DNA of 64,000 nt. It comes from Burkholderia anthina. Its GTDB lineage: Bacteria > Pseudomonadota > Gammaproteobacteria > Burkholderiales > Burkholderiaceae. The notes under the pieces were generated by a model. The model was not told the origin of the DNA. It ran no database searches and saw nothing but the letters and a program-made list of their open reading frames with translations. Each line of letters opens with the position of its first letter. The stretch's first letter is position 1. Made by a program: the position numbers and the translations under genes. Shown piece after piece: positions 17,198 through 24,715 of the stretch. The stretch is from NCBI RefSeq assembly GCF_902498995.1, contig NZ_CABVLY010000023.1, positions 82,261-146,260 on the forward strand, given 5' to 3'.

Positions 17198-18685
17198 TTA
17201 TTCGACGTGTTCGCCGTGCAGCACCACGTCGAGACCTTCGCGCTCTTCCTCTTCGGTCACGCGCAGGCCGATCGTCAGGTCGATCAGCTTCAGCAGCACG
17301 AAGCTCAGCACGCCGCTGTACACCAGCGTGATCAGCACGCCCTTCGCCTGCAGCAGCAGGCTGCCGTCGGCCCCGCCGATATCCTTGACCGCGAACACAC
17401 CCGTCAGCAACGCGCCGAGGATCCCGCCGATGCCGTGCACGCCGAACGCGTCGAGCGAATCGTCGTAGCCGAGCTTCGACTTGAGCCAGGTCGCCGACCA
17501 GAAGCACACGACGCCGGCCGCGATGCCGATCACGAGTGCGCCCGTCACGCCGACGAAACCGGCGGCCGGCGTGATCGCGACGAGGCCCGCGACCGCACCC
17601 GACACGATGCCGAGCACCGACGGCTTGCCGTGCGTGAGCCACTCGGCGAACATCCAGCCGAGCGCCGCGCAGGCCGTGGCCACTTGCGTCGTCAGCATCG
17701 CGAAGCCGGCACGGCCGTCGGCCGCGACCGCGGAACCCGCGTTGAAGCCGAACCAGCCGACCCACAGCATCGAGCCGCCGATCATCGTCAGCACCAGGTT
17801 GTGCGGCGCCATCGATTCGCGGCCGAAGCCGACCCGCTTGCCGAGCATCAGGCACGACACGAGGCCCGCGATACCGGCGTTGATGTGCACCACGGTGCCG
17901 CCCGCGAAGTCGAGCACGCCGTCCGACGACAGCCAGCCGGTCGGCTCCCACACCATGTGCGCGATCGGCACGTAGACGATCAGCGACCAGAGCGTCATGA
18001 ACACGAGCATCGCCGAGAACTTCATCCGGTCGGCGAACGCGCCGCAGATCAGCGCCGGCGTGATGATCGCGAACGTCATCTGATAGACGAAGTAGACCGA
18101 CTCAGGAATCGTCGTCGCCAGGTGGCTGACGGTCAGCGTGGTCGCCTTGTCGCCCTTCACGTAGGTCATCCCGTGCAGGAACACGCGCGACAGGCCGCCG
18201 ATGAAGCCGTTGCCCGGCGTGAACGCGAGGCTGTAGCCGACCACCGTCCACAGCACCGTGATCACCGCGGTGATCGCGAAGCTCTGCATCACGGTCGCGA
18301 GCACGTTCTTCTTGCGGACCATGCCGGCGTAGAACAGCGCGAGGCCGGGGATCGTCATGAACAGCACGAGCGCGGTGGACGTGAGCATCCACGCGGTGTC
18401 GCCGGCGCTGATCTTCGACGAATCGACGGAGAACGGTGCGGTCGGCGCGGCGGGGGCGGCCGATGCGTCGGCGGCGCCCGAAGCGGGTGCGGCGGCAGCC
18501 GGTGCCGATGCGTCCGTGGCGGCCGGCGCCGAAGCGGCGGGCGCTGCGGCAGCGGAGGCATCGGACGCCGTGGCGGCGGGCGCGGACGCAGCCGCGGCGG
18601 ACGCCGCGTCGTCGGCGAGCGCGGGGCCGACGCCGGCCGCGATCAGCGAGCCGGCCATCAGCAGGGACATCAGAAGTTTGCGCAT
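17198..18685 (-). CDS. amtB: ammonium transporter
   Basis: A 495-residue inner-membrane ammonium channel. Residues 1-25 form a signal peptide (MRKLLMSLLMAGSLIAAGVG). Residues about 26-84 are almost entirely Ala, Ser, Pro, Thr and Asp, and the Amt domain starts after that (GDTAWMLTSTALVLFMTIPGLALFYAGMV) with helices through GIGGILGALLTGVFA. The long periplasmic linker is unusual. The C-terminal tail (EEEEREGLDVVLHGEHVE) contacts GlnK in other species. glnK ends 32 bp upstream; the pair is nitrogen regulated, and the sigma-54 promoter lies before glnK. Confidence 0.95.
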   Translation of the reverse strand: MRKLLMSLLMAGSLIAAGVGPALADDAASAAAASAPAATASDASAAAAPAASAPAATDASAPAAAAPASGAADASAAPAAPTAPFSVDSSKISAGDTAWMLTSTALVLFMTIPGLALFYAGMVRKKNVLATVMQSFAITAVITVLWTVVGYSLAFTPGNGFIGGLSRVFLHGMTYVKGDKATTLTVSHLATTIPESVYFVYQMTFAIITPALICGAFADRMKFSAMLVFMTLWSLIVYVPIAHMVWEPTGWLSSDGVLDFAGGTVVHINAGIAGLVSCLMLGKRVGFGRESMAPHNLVLTMIGGSMLWVGWFGFNAGSAVAADGRAGFAMLTTQVATACAALGWMFAEWLTHGKPSVLGIVSGAVAGLVAITPAAGFVGVTGALVIGIAAGVVCFWSATWLKSKLGYDDSLDAFGVHGIGGILGALLTGVFAVKDIGGADGSLLLQAKGVLITLVYSGVLSFVLLKLIDLTIGLRVTEEEEREGLDVVLHGEHVE

Positions 18686-18717
18686 CTCGGGTTTCCTCTT
18701 GTCGCTTGTCTTGTTCG

Positions 18718-19056
18718 TTACAGCGCGTCCGCGCCTGTCTCCCCGGTCCGGATCCGGATCACCTGCTCGATCGGCGTGACGAAGATCTTCCCGTCGCCGA
18801 TCTTGCCGGTGCGCGCGGCCCGCTCGATCGCCTCGACCGCCTGGTCGACGAGGTCGTCCGACACGGCCGCCTCGATCTTCATCTTCGGCAGGAAATCGAC
18901 CACGTATTCCGCGCCCCGATACAGCTCGGTGTGCCCCTTCTGGCGCCCGAACCCCTTCACCTCCGTCACGGTGATGCCCGAGACGCCGAGCGCGGAGAGC
19001 GCTTCGCGTGTCTCATCGAGCTTGAACGGCTTGATGATTGCGGTAATCAGTTTCAT
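18718..19056 (-). CDS. glnK: PII signal-transduction protein GlnK/GlnB
   Basis: A 112-residue PII protein that senses 2-oxoglutarate and ATP/ADP and controls AmtB and nitrogen enzymes. The T-loop reads GFGRQKGHTELYRGAEY, with Tyr51, the uridylylation site, intact, and VEAIERAARTGKIGDGKIFV is the conserved C-terminal segment. ATG 19056 is the family start. It is the first gene of glnK-amtB; a sigma-54 -24/-12 promoter is at 19117-19132. Confidence 0.95.
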   Translation of the reverse strand: MKLITAIIKPFKLDETREALSALGVSGITVTEVKGFGRQKGHTELYRGAEYVVDFLPKMKIEAAVSDDLVDQAVEAIERAARTGKIGDGKIFVTPIEQVIRIRTGETGADAL

Positions 19057-19116
19057 GAAGTCCTCTCGCTGGGTGTCCCGTCGAATTGGTTGGAATGTTG
19101 TAACGGTTCTCTTCTC

Positions 19117-19132
19117 AGCAACTCGCATGCCA
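19117..19132 (-). promoter_or_regulatory. sigma-54 promoter of glnK-amtB
   Basis: TGGCATGCGAGTTGCT on the minus strand matches the -24/-12 consensus TGGCACG-N4-TTGC except for one base, with the required GG-N10-GC spacing. Transcription would begin near 19106, about 50 nt before the glnK ATG. Confidence 0.8.
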
Positions 19133-19380
19133 TGTTCGCGAGAGCGCCGTCTCGAACGGCCCGGAAGCGGGGTCGCATCGCATGCCGAAAGGCGCGCGAG
19201 CCCGGCCGAATGGCCAATGTGGGCCGGGTTTGCTGGCGCGGCGAAAGGATCGTTGCTAGAGTGCACGCACGTCCCGGATCACCGGGCCATTCACCCATGC
19301 GGGCGCCATGCCCGGAATTCGCGCCGCCGGCGCACCATTTCCGGTCATGCGTGCATCATGGGCACGTACGCAACTGAAGA

Positions 19381-19397
19381 TGCACATTTTTTGTGCA
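19381..19397. promoter_or_regulatory. candidate NtrC-binding enhancer site
   Basis: TGCAC, seven bases, GTGCA: a perfect inverted repeat with NtrC-type arms and spacing. It lies about 250 bp upstream of the glnK sigma-54 promoter, reachable by looping, and 16 bp before the ubiK ATG, so it could also affect ubiK. Confidence 0.6.
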
Positions 19398-19412
19398 AGG
19401 AAGGGTAACCAC

Positions 19413-19664
19413 ATGAAGCAACCCAGCGACGTTTTCAACGATCTGCAGTCGCGCGTCAGCGACCTGCTGAAAAACTCGCCGGCCAAGGATGTCGAGCGCA
19501 ACGTGAAGGCCATGCTGTCGCAAGGCTTCTCGAAACTCGATCTCGTCACGCGCGAGGAGTTCGACACGCAGGCCCAGGTGCTCGCCCGCACCCGCGTGCG
19601 TCTCGAGGAACTCGAGAAGCGCGTCGCGGAACTCGAGCAGAAGCTCACGGCACCCCAGGCCTGA
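19413..19664 (+). CDS. ubiK: ubiquinone biosynthesis accessory factor UbiK (BMFP/YqiC family)
   Basis: An 83-residue helical protein matching the BMFP/YqiC family: MKQPSDVFNDLQSRVSDLL..., with the middle SQGFSKLDLVTREEFDTQAQVL and a C-terminal coiled coil of heptads (LEELEKRVAELEQKL). In E. coli UbiK forms a complex with UbiJ and assists ubiquinone synthesis under aerobic growth. It is divergent from glnK; comM follows about 240 bp later. Confidence 0.88.
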   Translation: MKQPSDVFNDLQSRVSDLLKNSPAKDVERNVKAMLSQGFSKLDLVTREEFDTQAQVLARTRVRLEELEKRVAELEQKLTAPQA

Positions 19665-19905
19665 CGCCCCGCCCGACCGACGGGTCCGGGCGCGGGCCGC
19701 CTCGTGCGGCTCGCGCCCGCTACCCCGAAATCGCTCCGCCGTTTCGTCGTACTCCGCAGTCCCTCGCTCTTCGCTGTTCTTCGTTTCAGCAGTTCCTCGT
19801 TCTTTCTCCGCGCCACGCCGGCAAGCGCGCACCGATTCCTCCGATTCCCGCGGCATGCGGCCCCGAACGGCCGTTGCCGTCCGATTCCTTTACAGGAGCC
19901 TCGCC

Positions 19906-21552
19906 ATGTCGCTTGCCGTGGTGCGCAGTCGCGCGCCGGCGGCCGGCCGCGCGCCGGACGTCACCGTCGAAGTCCACCTCGCCAACGGGTTGCCGTCGTT
20001 CTCGATCGTCGGCCTGCCCGATCTCGAAGTCCGCGAAAGCCGCGAGCGCGTGCGCGCCGCGCTGCAGAACTGCGGATTCGAATTCCCCGTCAGGCGCATT
20101 ACCGTCAATCTCGCGCCGGCCGACCTGCCGAAGGAGTCGGGCCGCTTCGACCTGCCGATCGCGCTCGGCATCCTCGCGGCGAACGGCCAGATCCCGGCCG
20201 ACGCGCTGGCCGGCCGCGAATTCGCCGGCGAACTGTCGCTGACCGGCGCACTGCGGCCGATGCGCGGCGCGTTCGCGATGGCGTGCGGCGCGGCCCGCGA
20301 CTGGCGTGCGGGTGGCGCCGGAGCGGGCTTCGGCTCCGGTTTCGATTCCCGTCCCGATTCCGGGCTCCGGCCCGGTCTCGGTTCCAGCCCCGATTGCGCC
20401 GCGATATCCGGCGCGACCGCCCCGTCGCGCCCGCCCGAGCTGTACCTGCCGCTCGACAGCGCCGCCGAGGCCGCGCTCGTGCCGGGCGTTACCGTGTTCG
20501 GTGCACCCGACCTGCCGGCGCTGTGCGCGCATCTCGCCGGTGCGCCCGACGCCCGGCTCAAGCCGGTCGCGGCGCCGCGCCTCGACGGACTGCCGACGCC
20601 GGCCGCCCCCGATCTCGCCGACGTGGTCGGCCAGCGTGGCGCGCGGCGCGCGCTCGAAGTCGCCGCCGCCGGCGGCCACCACATGCTGATGGTCGGGCCG
20701 CCCGGCGCCGGCAAGTCGATGCTGGCCGCGCGCCTGCCCGGCCTGCTGCCACCGCTGACCGACGACGAAGCGCTGACGTCGGCCGCGCTCCTTTCCGCGA
20801 GCCGTCTCGGCTTCTCGCCCGCGCAGTGGCGGCGGCGGCCGTTCCGCTCGCCGCATCATTCGTCGAGCGCCGCCGCGCTGGTCGGCGGCCGCAACCCGCC
20901 GCAGCCGGGCGAGATCACGCTCGCGCACCTCGGCGTGCTGTTTCTCGACGAGCTGCCCGAATTCGACCGGCACGTGCTGGAGATGCTGCGCGAGCCGCTG
21001 GAAGTCGGCCGCATCACGATCTCGCGCGCGGCGCAGCAAGCCGACTTCCCCGCCGCCTGCCAGCTGATCGCCGCGATGAATCCGTGCCCGTGCGGCTGGC
21101 ACGGCGATCCGTCCGGGCGCTGCCGCTGCTCGCCGGACGTCGCCGCGCGCTACCTGCGCAAGCTGTCGGGGCCGCTGCTCGATCGCATCGACATCCAGAT
21201 CGACCTGCCCGCGCTGTCGCCAGCGGAACTCGCGTCGCGCGCGACGACGCCCGGCGAATCGAGCGCGGCGGTCGCCGCGCGGGTCGCGCAAGCGCGTGCG
21301 CTGCAGCTCGACCGGCAGGGCAAGACGAATCACATGCTGAGCGGCCGCGAGACCGACGATCTGTGCCGGCCGACCGGCGACGGCGAGCGGCTGCTGCGCG
21401 AGGCCGGCGAACGCTTCGGCTGGTCCGCGCGCGCGTATTTCCGCGTGCTGAAGGTGGCGCGAACGATCGCCGACCTCGCCGGCGACCCGCTGCCGACGGC
21501 CGCGCAGATCGCCGAAGCGATCCGCTACCGGCGCGCGCTGACGGCGCTGTAA
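19906..21552 (+). CDS. comM: ComM/YifB family Mg-chelatase-like AAA+ ATPase
   Basis: A 548-residue AAA+ helicase-type ATPase that aids branch migration during natural transformation. The N-terminal domain has LANGLPSFSIVGLPDLEVRES; Walker A is GPPGAGKS at 264-271, Walker B FLDELPEF, followed by a Cys pair region (CPCGWHGD...CRC). A 45-residue low-complexity insert (about 132-178, Gly/Ser/Pro-rich with GFGSGFDSRPDS) lies before PELYLPLDSAAEAALV and is absent from standard ComM. The ATG 19906 is preceded by AGGAG. Downstream lies an AT-rich gap. Confidence 0.92.
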   Translation: MSLAVVRSRAPAAGRAPDVTVEVHLANGLPSFSIVGLPDLEVRESRERVRAALQNCGFEFPVRRITVNLAPADLPKESGRFDLPIALGILAANGQIPADALAGREFAGELSLTGALRPMRGAFAMACGAARDWRAGGAGAGFGSGFDSRPDSGLRPGLGSSPDCAAISGATAPSRPPELYLPLDSAAEAALVPGVTVFGAPDLPALCAHLAGAPDARLKPVAAPRLDGLPTPAAPDLADVVGQRGARRALEVAAAGGHHMLMVGPPGAGKSMLAARLPGLLPPLTDDEALTSAALLSASRLGFSPAQWRRRPFRSPHHSSSAAALVGGRNPPQPGEITLAHLGVLFLDELPEFDRHVLEMLREPLEVGRITISRAAQQADFPAACQLIAAMNPCPCGWHGDPSGRCRCSPDVAARYLRKLSGPLLDRIDIQIDLPALSPAELASRATTPGESSAAVAARVAQARALQLDRQGKTNHMLSGRETDDLCRPTGDGERLLREAGERFGWSARAYFRVLKVARTIADLAGDPLPTAAQIAEAIRYRRALTAL

Positions 21553-21885
21553 ACGCCTGCGGAGGACAAAATTAGACTGTCAAGACTTGACTTATGCACA
21601 ATTCCACGAATCCGGCCCCGGATCGGCTCGCGTGGACGCTCTCTTATTGCGGAATTTCTATCCCGTTGTTTTTATTGATCTTTCCTAAACGGCGCACGAG
21701 CCGCCAAATGTCCCGAAAGGCCGTCCGGCATGGCTTTGCGGCGGATTTGGCAAACTTTTCAACAAAGTTATCCACATGCGCTGTGGATAGCCGAAAAATC
21801 CCCGCAAAATCCGGCGATTAGCGTCGAAAGCTGCGAATGAACTTTCAATTGTCACAGAGTGTCTGAGCGCCCTCGCCGGCCAGTA
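21553..21885. other. AT-rich intergenic gap between convergent genes, with DnaA-box matches
   Basis: A 333-bp stretch between convergent genes, markedly richer in A+T than the surroundings. A short open frame at 21594-21821 looks non-coding. It holds the DnaA-box matches described separately; no clear terminator with a T tract is seen. Confidence 0.5.
21592..21790. promoter_or_regulatory. cluster of DnaA-box-like sequences
   Basis: Two perfect matches to TTATNCACA: TTATGCACA at 21592-21600 and TTATCCACA at 21768-21776. A third, TGTGGATAG at 21782-21790, is an opposite-strand near match with one difference. The last two form TATCCACA-N5-TGTGGATA, a symmetrical pair. Chance occurrence cannot be excluded. 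Confidence 0.45.
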
Positions 21886-22458
21886 TCAGTCGAGTTTGAA
21901 CGAGCCGAAAAACTGGTCGAGCTGCTCCTGCGCAAGCGGCCCGTCGGCGATCACGACGGCCTGGTACGCGTGACGGCCGCGCGCGACGAGCCGCGCGATG
22001 ATCGTCTTGCGCGCATGGTCGCCGCCGCTGGCTGCACCGGCAATGCGCAGCTCGAGCCCGTTCACCGCGCCGCCGGCCGCGAGCGGCACGGGCACCGATG
22101 CGATCTGCGGCGTGCCTTCGAGATTGCGCGACAACCCGGCCTGCAGGAAGTCGAGCGCCGCGCGGCGCGTCTCGTCGCGGTCGTCCGGCAGCGTCAGCGT
22201 GCCGACCGCGAACACGGCGCCGTCGACGTGCGCGGCCTGCATCCGCATCGGCATCGACGCGCCGCCCACCGCCACCGGCTGGTTCTCGACGGTCGGCTTC
22301 GCCGGCAGGTCGATCGTGTAGCCGGCATCGTTGTGCAGCGTGCGCCAGTCATATGACGGCGAGCACGCAGCCAGCGCCGCGCTCACGCACGCGAGCGCGG
22401 CGAAGTGTCGCAGCGGACGAAAAAGGGGGCGCAACAATTCGATGACTTCCTTCGGCAT
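21886..22458 (-). CDS. conserved lipoprotein, function unknown
   Basis: A 190-residue predicted lipoprotein. The N-terminus has a hydrophobic stretch ending in a lipobox (LAAC at about residues 27-30), and the rest is periplasmic. I recognise no enzyme motif: segments include YTIDLPAKP and a C-terminal DQFFGSFKLD. ATG 22458 is used because it puts the signal peptide at the start; the frame extends to 22584. It is convergent with comM and divergent from the TlpA-like gene. Confidence 0.65.
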   Translation of the reverse strand: MPKEVIELLRPLFRPLRHFAALACVSAALAACSPSYDWRTLHNDAGYTIDLPAKPTVENQPVAVGGASMPMRMQAAHVDGAVFAVGTLTLPDDRDETRRAALDFLQAGLSRNLEGTPQIASVPVPLAAGGAVNGLELRIAGAASGGDHARKTIIARLVARGRHAYQAVVIADGPLAQEQLDQFFGSFKLD

Positions 22459-22621
22459 GGCAGTGATGGGGACAGGCAAAACGCCCATTATCCGCCGAAC
22501 CCGACGGCCGGGATGTGAGGTGGCCGCCGGTGCACGGGCCGCATTCGCGCTAAAATGAGCGCCGAATTTCGACGTCCCTTGCATCGACCCGCGTCATCGA
22601 CCGACTCCGAGAGCACCGCAG

Positions 22622-23158
22622 ATGAACACCACGCCTCCCGCCCAGCGCCGCACCGGCCCCGCCCGCTATATCGTCGCGGCCGTCGTCGTCGCGGCCATCG
22701 CCGTTGCCGGCTTCTTCGCGTTCAACGGCAAGTCCACCGTGCCGGACGCCACGTTCACGCTGCTGTCGGGCCAGAAGGTGTCGACGGCCGGCGACCTGAA
22801 GGGCAAGGTCTACCTCGTGAACTTCTGGGCGACGAGCTGCGCGACCTGCATGCAGGAAATGCCGCAGATGGTCGATACCTACAATCGCTTCAAGGGCCAG
22901 GGGCTGGAATTCGTCGCGGTCGCGATGAACTACGACCCGCCGATGTACGTCGCGAACTACGCGCAGACGCGCCAATTGCCGTTCAAGGTCGCGCTCGACG
23001 ACGGCAGCGTCGCGAAGCAGTTCGGCAACGTGCAGCTCACGCCGACGACCTTCGTCGTCGACAAGGACGGCAAGATCCTGAAGCGCTACGTCGGCGCACC
23101 GCAATTCGCGGAACTCGACGCGCTGCTCAAGAAGGCACTCGGCAACAACGCCGCCTGA
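22622..23158 (+). CDS. TlpA/ResA-like thioredoxin-fold protein
   Basis: A 178-residue protein with an N-terminal membrane anchor (RYIVAAVVVAAIAVAGFFAF) and a periplasmic thioredoxin domain of the AhpC/TSA-Redoxin type. The active site is CATC (Cys73 and Cys76) in FWATSCATCMQEMP, and the cis-Pro loop is TPTTFVVDKDG. TlpA/ResA proteins reduce cytochrome c apoproteins or similar substrates; the target is not evident. The nearest cytochrome genes in the window are ctaC and ctaD, far away. It converges with dctD. Confidence 0.85.
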   Translation: MNTTPPAQRRTGPARYIVAAVVVAAIAVAGFFAFNGKSTVPDATFTLLSGQKVSTAGDLKGKVYLVNFWATSCATCMQEMPQMVDTYNRFKGQGLEFVAVAMNYDPPMYVANYAQTRQLPFKVALDDGSVAKQFGNVQLTPTTFVVDKDGKILKRYVGAPQFAELDALLKKALGNNAA

Positions 23159-23255
23159 GCGCCGCCCGACACGGCTCGCAGGGCCGCGCACCGCACCCTG
23201 CTCCGTCGAACGGACCGCACGACCGGCCAGCCCGGTTCCGCGGTCCGTGTCTTTT

Positions 23256-24611
23256 TCAGCGCTCGGTTTCGCCTTTCGCGGACAGCCCGTAGCGCTTCAT
23301 CTTCTCGTACAGCGTCGCCTTGCCGACATGCAGCCGGTCGGCCGTCGCGGCGACCGCGCCGCCCGTCTGGTTCAACGCCTCGGCAATCACCGCGCGCTCG
23401 AACTGTTCGATGCGCTCCTTCAGCGTCTGGTCGCTCTCCGCGTCGTCGCTGCCCGCGCCGGCCTCCTGCGGCATGTCGGCGACGCCGAGCACGAAGCGGT
23501 CGGCCGCGTTGCGCAGTTCGCGCACGTTGCCGGGCCAGTCGCGCTGCATCAGGCTCGCGCGCTGCCGGTCGGTCAGCACCGGCGCGGGGCGCCCGTAACG
23601 CACGGCCGCGTCGAGCATGAAGTGCTCGAACAGCGGCACGATGTCCTCGCGGCGCTCGGCGAGCGGCGGCAGCGCGATCGTCACGACGTTGAGCCGGTAC
23701 AGCAGGTCGCGCCGGAACGTGCCGGCCGCGACGAGTTCGCTCATGTCGCCTTTCGCGGCCGCGACGACGCGGCAGTTCACGCGGATCGGCTGGTTCGAGC
23801 CGAGCCGCTCGAGCACGCCGTCCTGCAGCACGCGCAGCAGCTTCACCTGCAGCGCGAGCGGCATGCTTTCGATTTCGTCGAGGAACAGCGTGCCGCCGGA
23901 TGCGTATTCGAGCTTGCCGACGCGGCGCTTCGCCGCGCCCGTGAATGCGCCGGGCTCGTAGCCGAACATCTCCGACTCGAACATCGGCTCGGGCAGCGCG
24001 CCGCAGTTCACCGCGATGAACGGCTTGTCGCGACGCGGCGACAGCTCGTGCAGGCTGCGCGCGATCAGCTCCTTGCCGGCGCCCGTGTCGCCGTTGATCA
24101 GCACCGACGCATCGGTGGGCGCGACGTTCGCGATCAGCTTGCGCACCTGTTCGATCGCGGGACTCCGGCCGATGATGCGCGGCGCGACGATGTTCTGCCC
24201 GGCCAGTTCGCGCCGCAGCGCATGGTTCTCGAGCACGAGCTCGCGCCGCTCCAGCGCGCGGCGCACCGTCTCGATCAGGCGTTCGGCCGCGAACGGTTTT
24301 TCGATGAAGTCGTACGCGCCGTCGCGCATCGCCTGCACGGCCATCGAGATGTCGCCGTGGCCGGTGACGAGGATCACCGGCACGTCGGGCACGCGCTCGC
24401 GGCACTGCGCGAGCAGGTCGAGCCCGCTCGCGCCGGGCAACCGGATGTCGCTGACGATCACGCCGGCGTTTTCGGAGACGATCGCCTTGTCGGCCGCTTC
24501 GGCCGATTCGAACCCGACGACGTCGAACCCCGCGAGCTGGAGGCTTTGCACGCTCGCCCGGCGAACGAGCGCGTCGTCTTCGATATAGATCACTTGCAGC
24601 CGGTTGGCCAT
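23256..24611 (-). CDS. dctD: C4-dicarboxylate response regulator, sigma-54 activator
   Basis: A 451-residue NtrC-family regulator. The receiver domain has phospho-acceptor Asp55 (VSDIRLPG), the AAA+ domain Walker A GDTGAGKE (174-181) and the sigma-54 contact GAFTGA (221-226); the C-terminus is a Fis-type helix-turn-helix (TADRLHVGKATLYEKMKRYG). It works with DctB to switch on dctA, whose sigma-54 promoter is at 28235-28250. It lies 104 bp after dctB. Confidence 0.93.
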   Translation of the reverse strand: MANRLQVIYIEDDALVRRASVQSLQLAGFDVVGFESAEAADKAIVSENAGVIVSDIRLPGASGLDLLAQCRERVPDVPVILVTGHGDISMAVQAMRDGAYDFIEKPFAAERLIETVRRALERRELVLENHALRRELAGQNIVAPRIIGRSPAIEQVRKLIANVAPTDASVLINGDTGAGKELIARSLHELSPRRDKPFIAVNCGALPEPMFESEMFGYEPGAFTGAAKRRVGKLEYASGGTLFLDEIESMPLALQVKLLRVLQDGVLERLGSNQPIRVNCRVVAAAKGDMSELVAAGTFRRDLLYRLNVVTIALPPLAERREDIVPLFEHFMLDAAVRYGRPAPVLTDRQRASLMQRDWPGNVRELRNAADRFVLGVADMPQEAGAGSDDAESDQTLKERIEQFERAVIAEALNQTGGAVAATADRLHVGKATLYEKMKRYGLSAKGETER

Positions 24612-24715
24612 CGTAGTCACTTGCTCCTGACGGGCCGCGCGGCAAGGTTGCGCGCGCGGCTCTCGTTGATGCCGGTCGTGCGACCGGGTCTGCGGCGGGC
24701 CCTGCTGCTGCGGCC

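Larger units (their letters stand above)
19057..19412. promoter_or_regulatory. divergent control region between glnK and ubiK
   Basis: A 356-bp gap with no credible gene. It holds the sigma-54 promoter and a candidate NtrC site listed separately. The remainder is GC-rich. Confidence 0.75.

Noticed and set aside
21768..21790. Rho-independent terminator formed by TATCCACA-N5-TGTGGATA
   Set aside because: Stem is only 8 bp, AT-containing and without a T tract on either side; a DnaA-box pair is the better reading, though a weak bidirectional terminator cannot be excluded.
21594..21821. 75-codon open frame in the AT-rich gap after comM
   Set aside because: No ribosome site, atypical composition and no recognisable family; the region is better explained as regulatory DNA.
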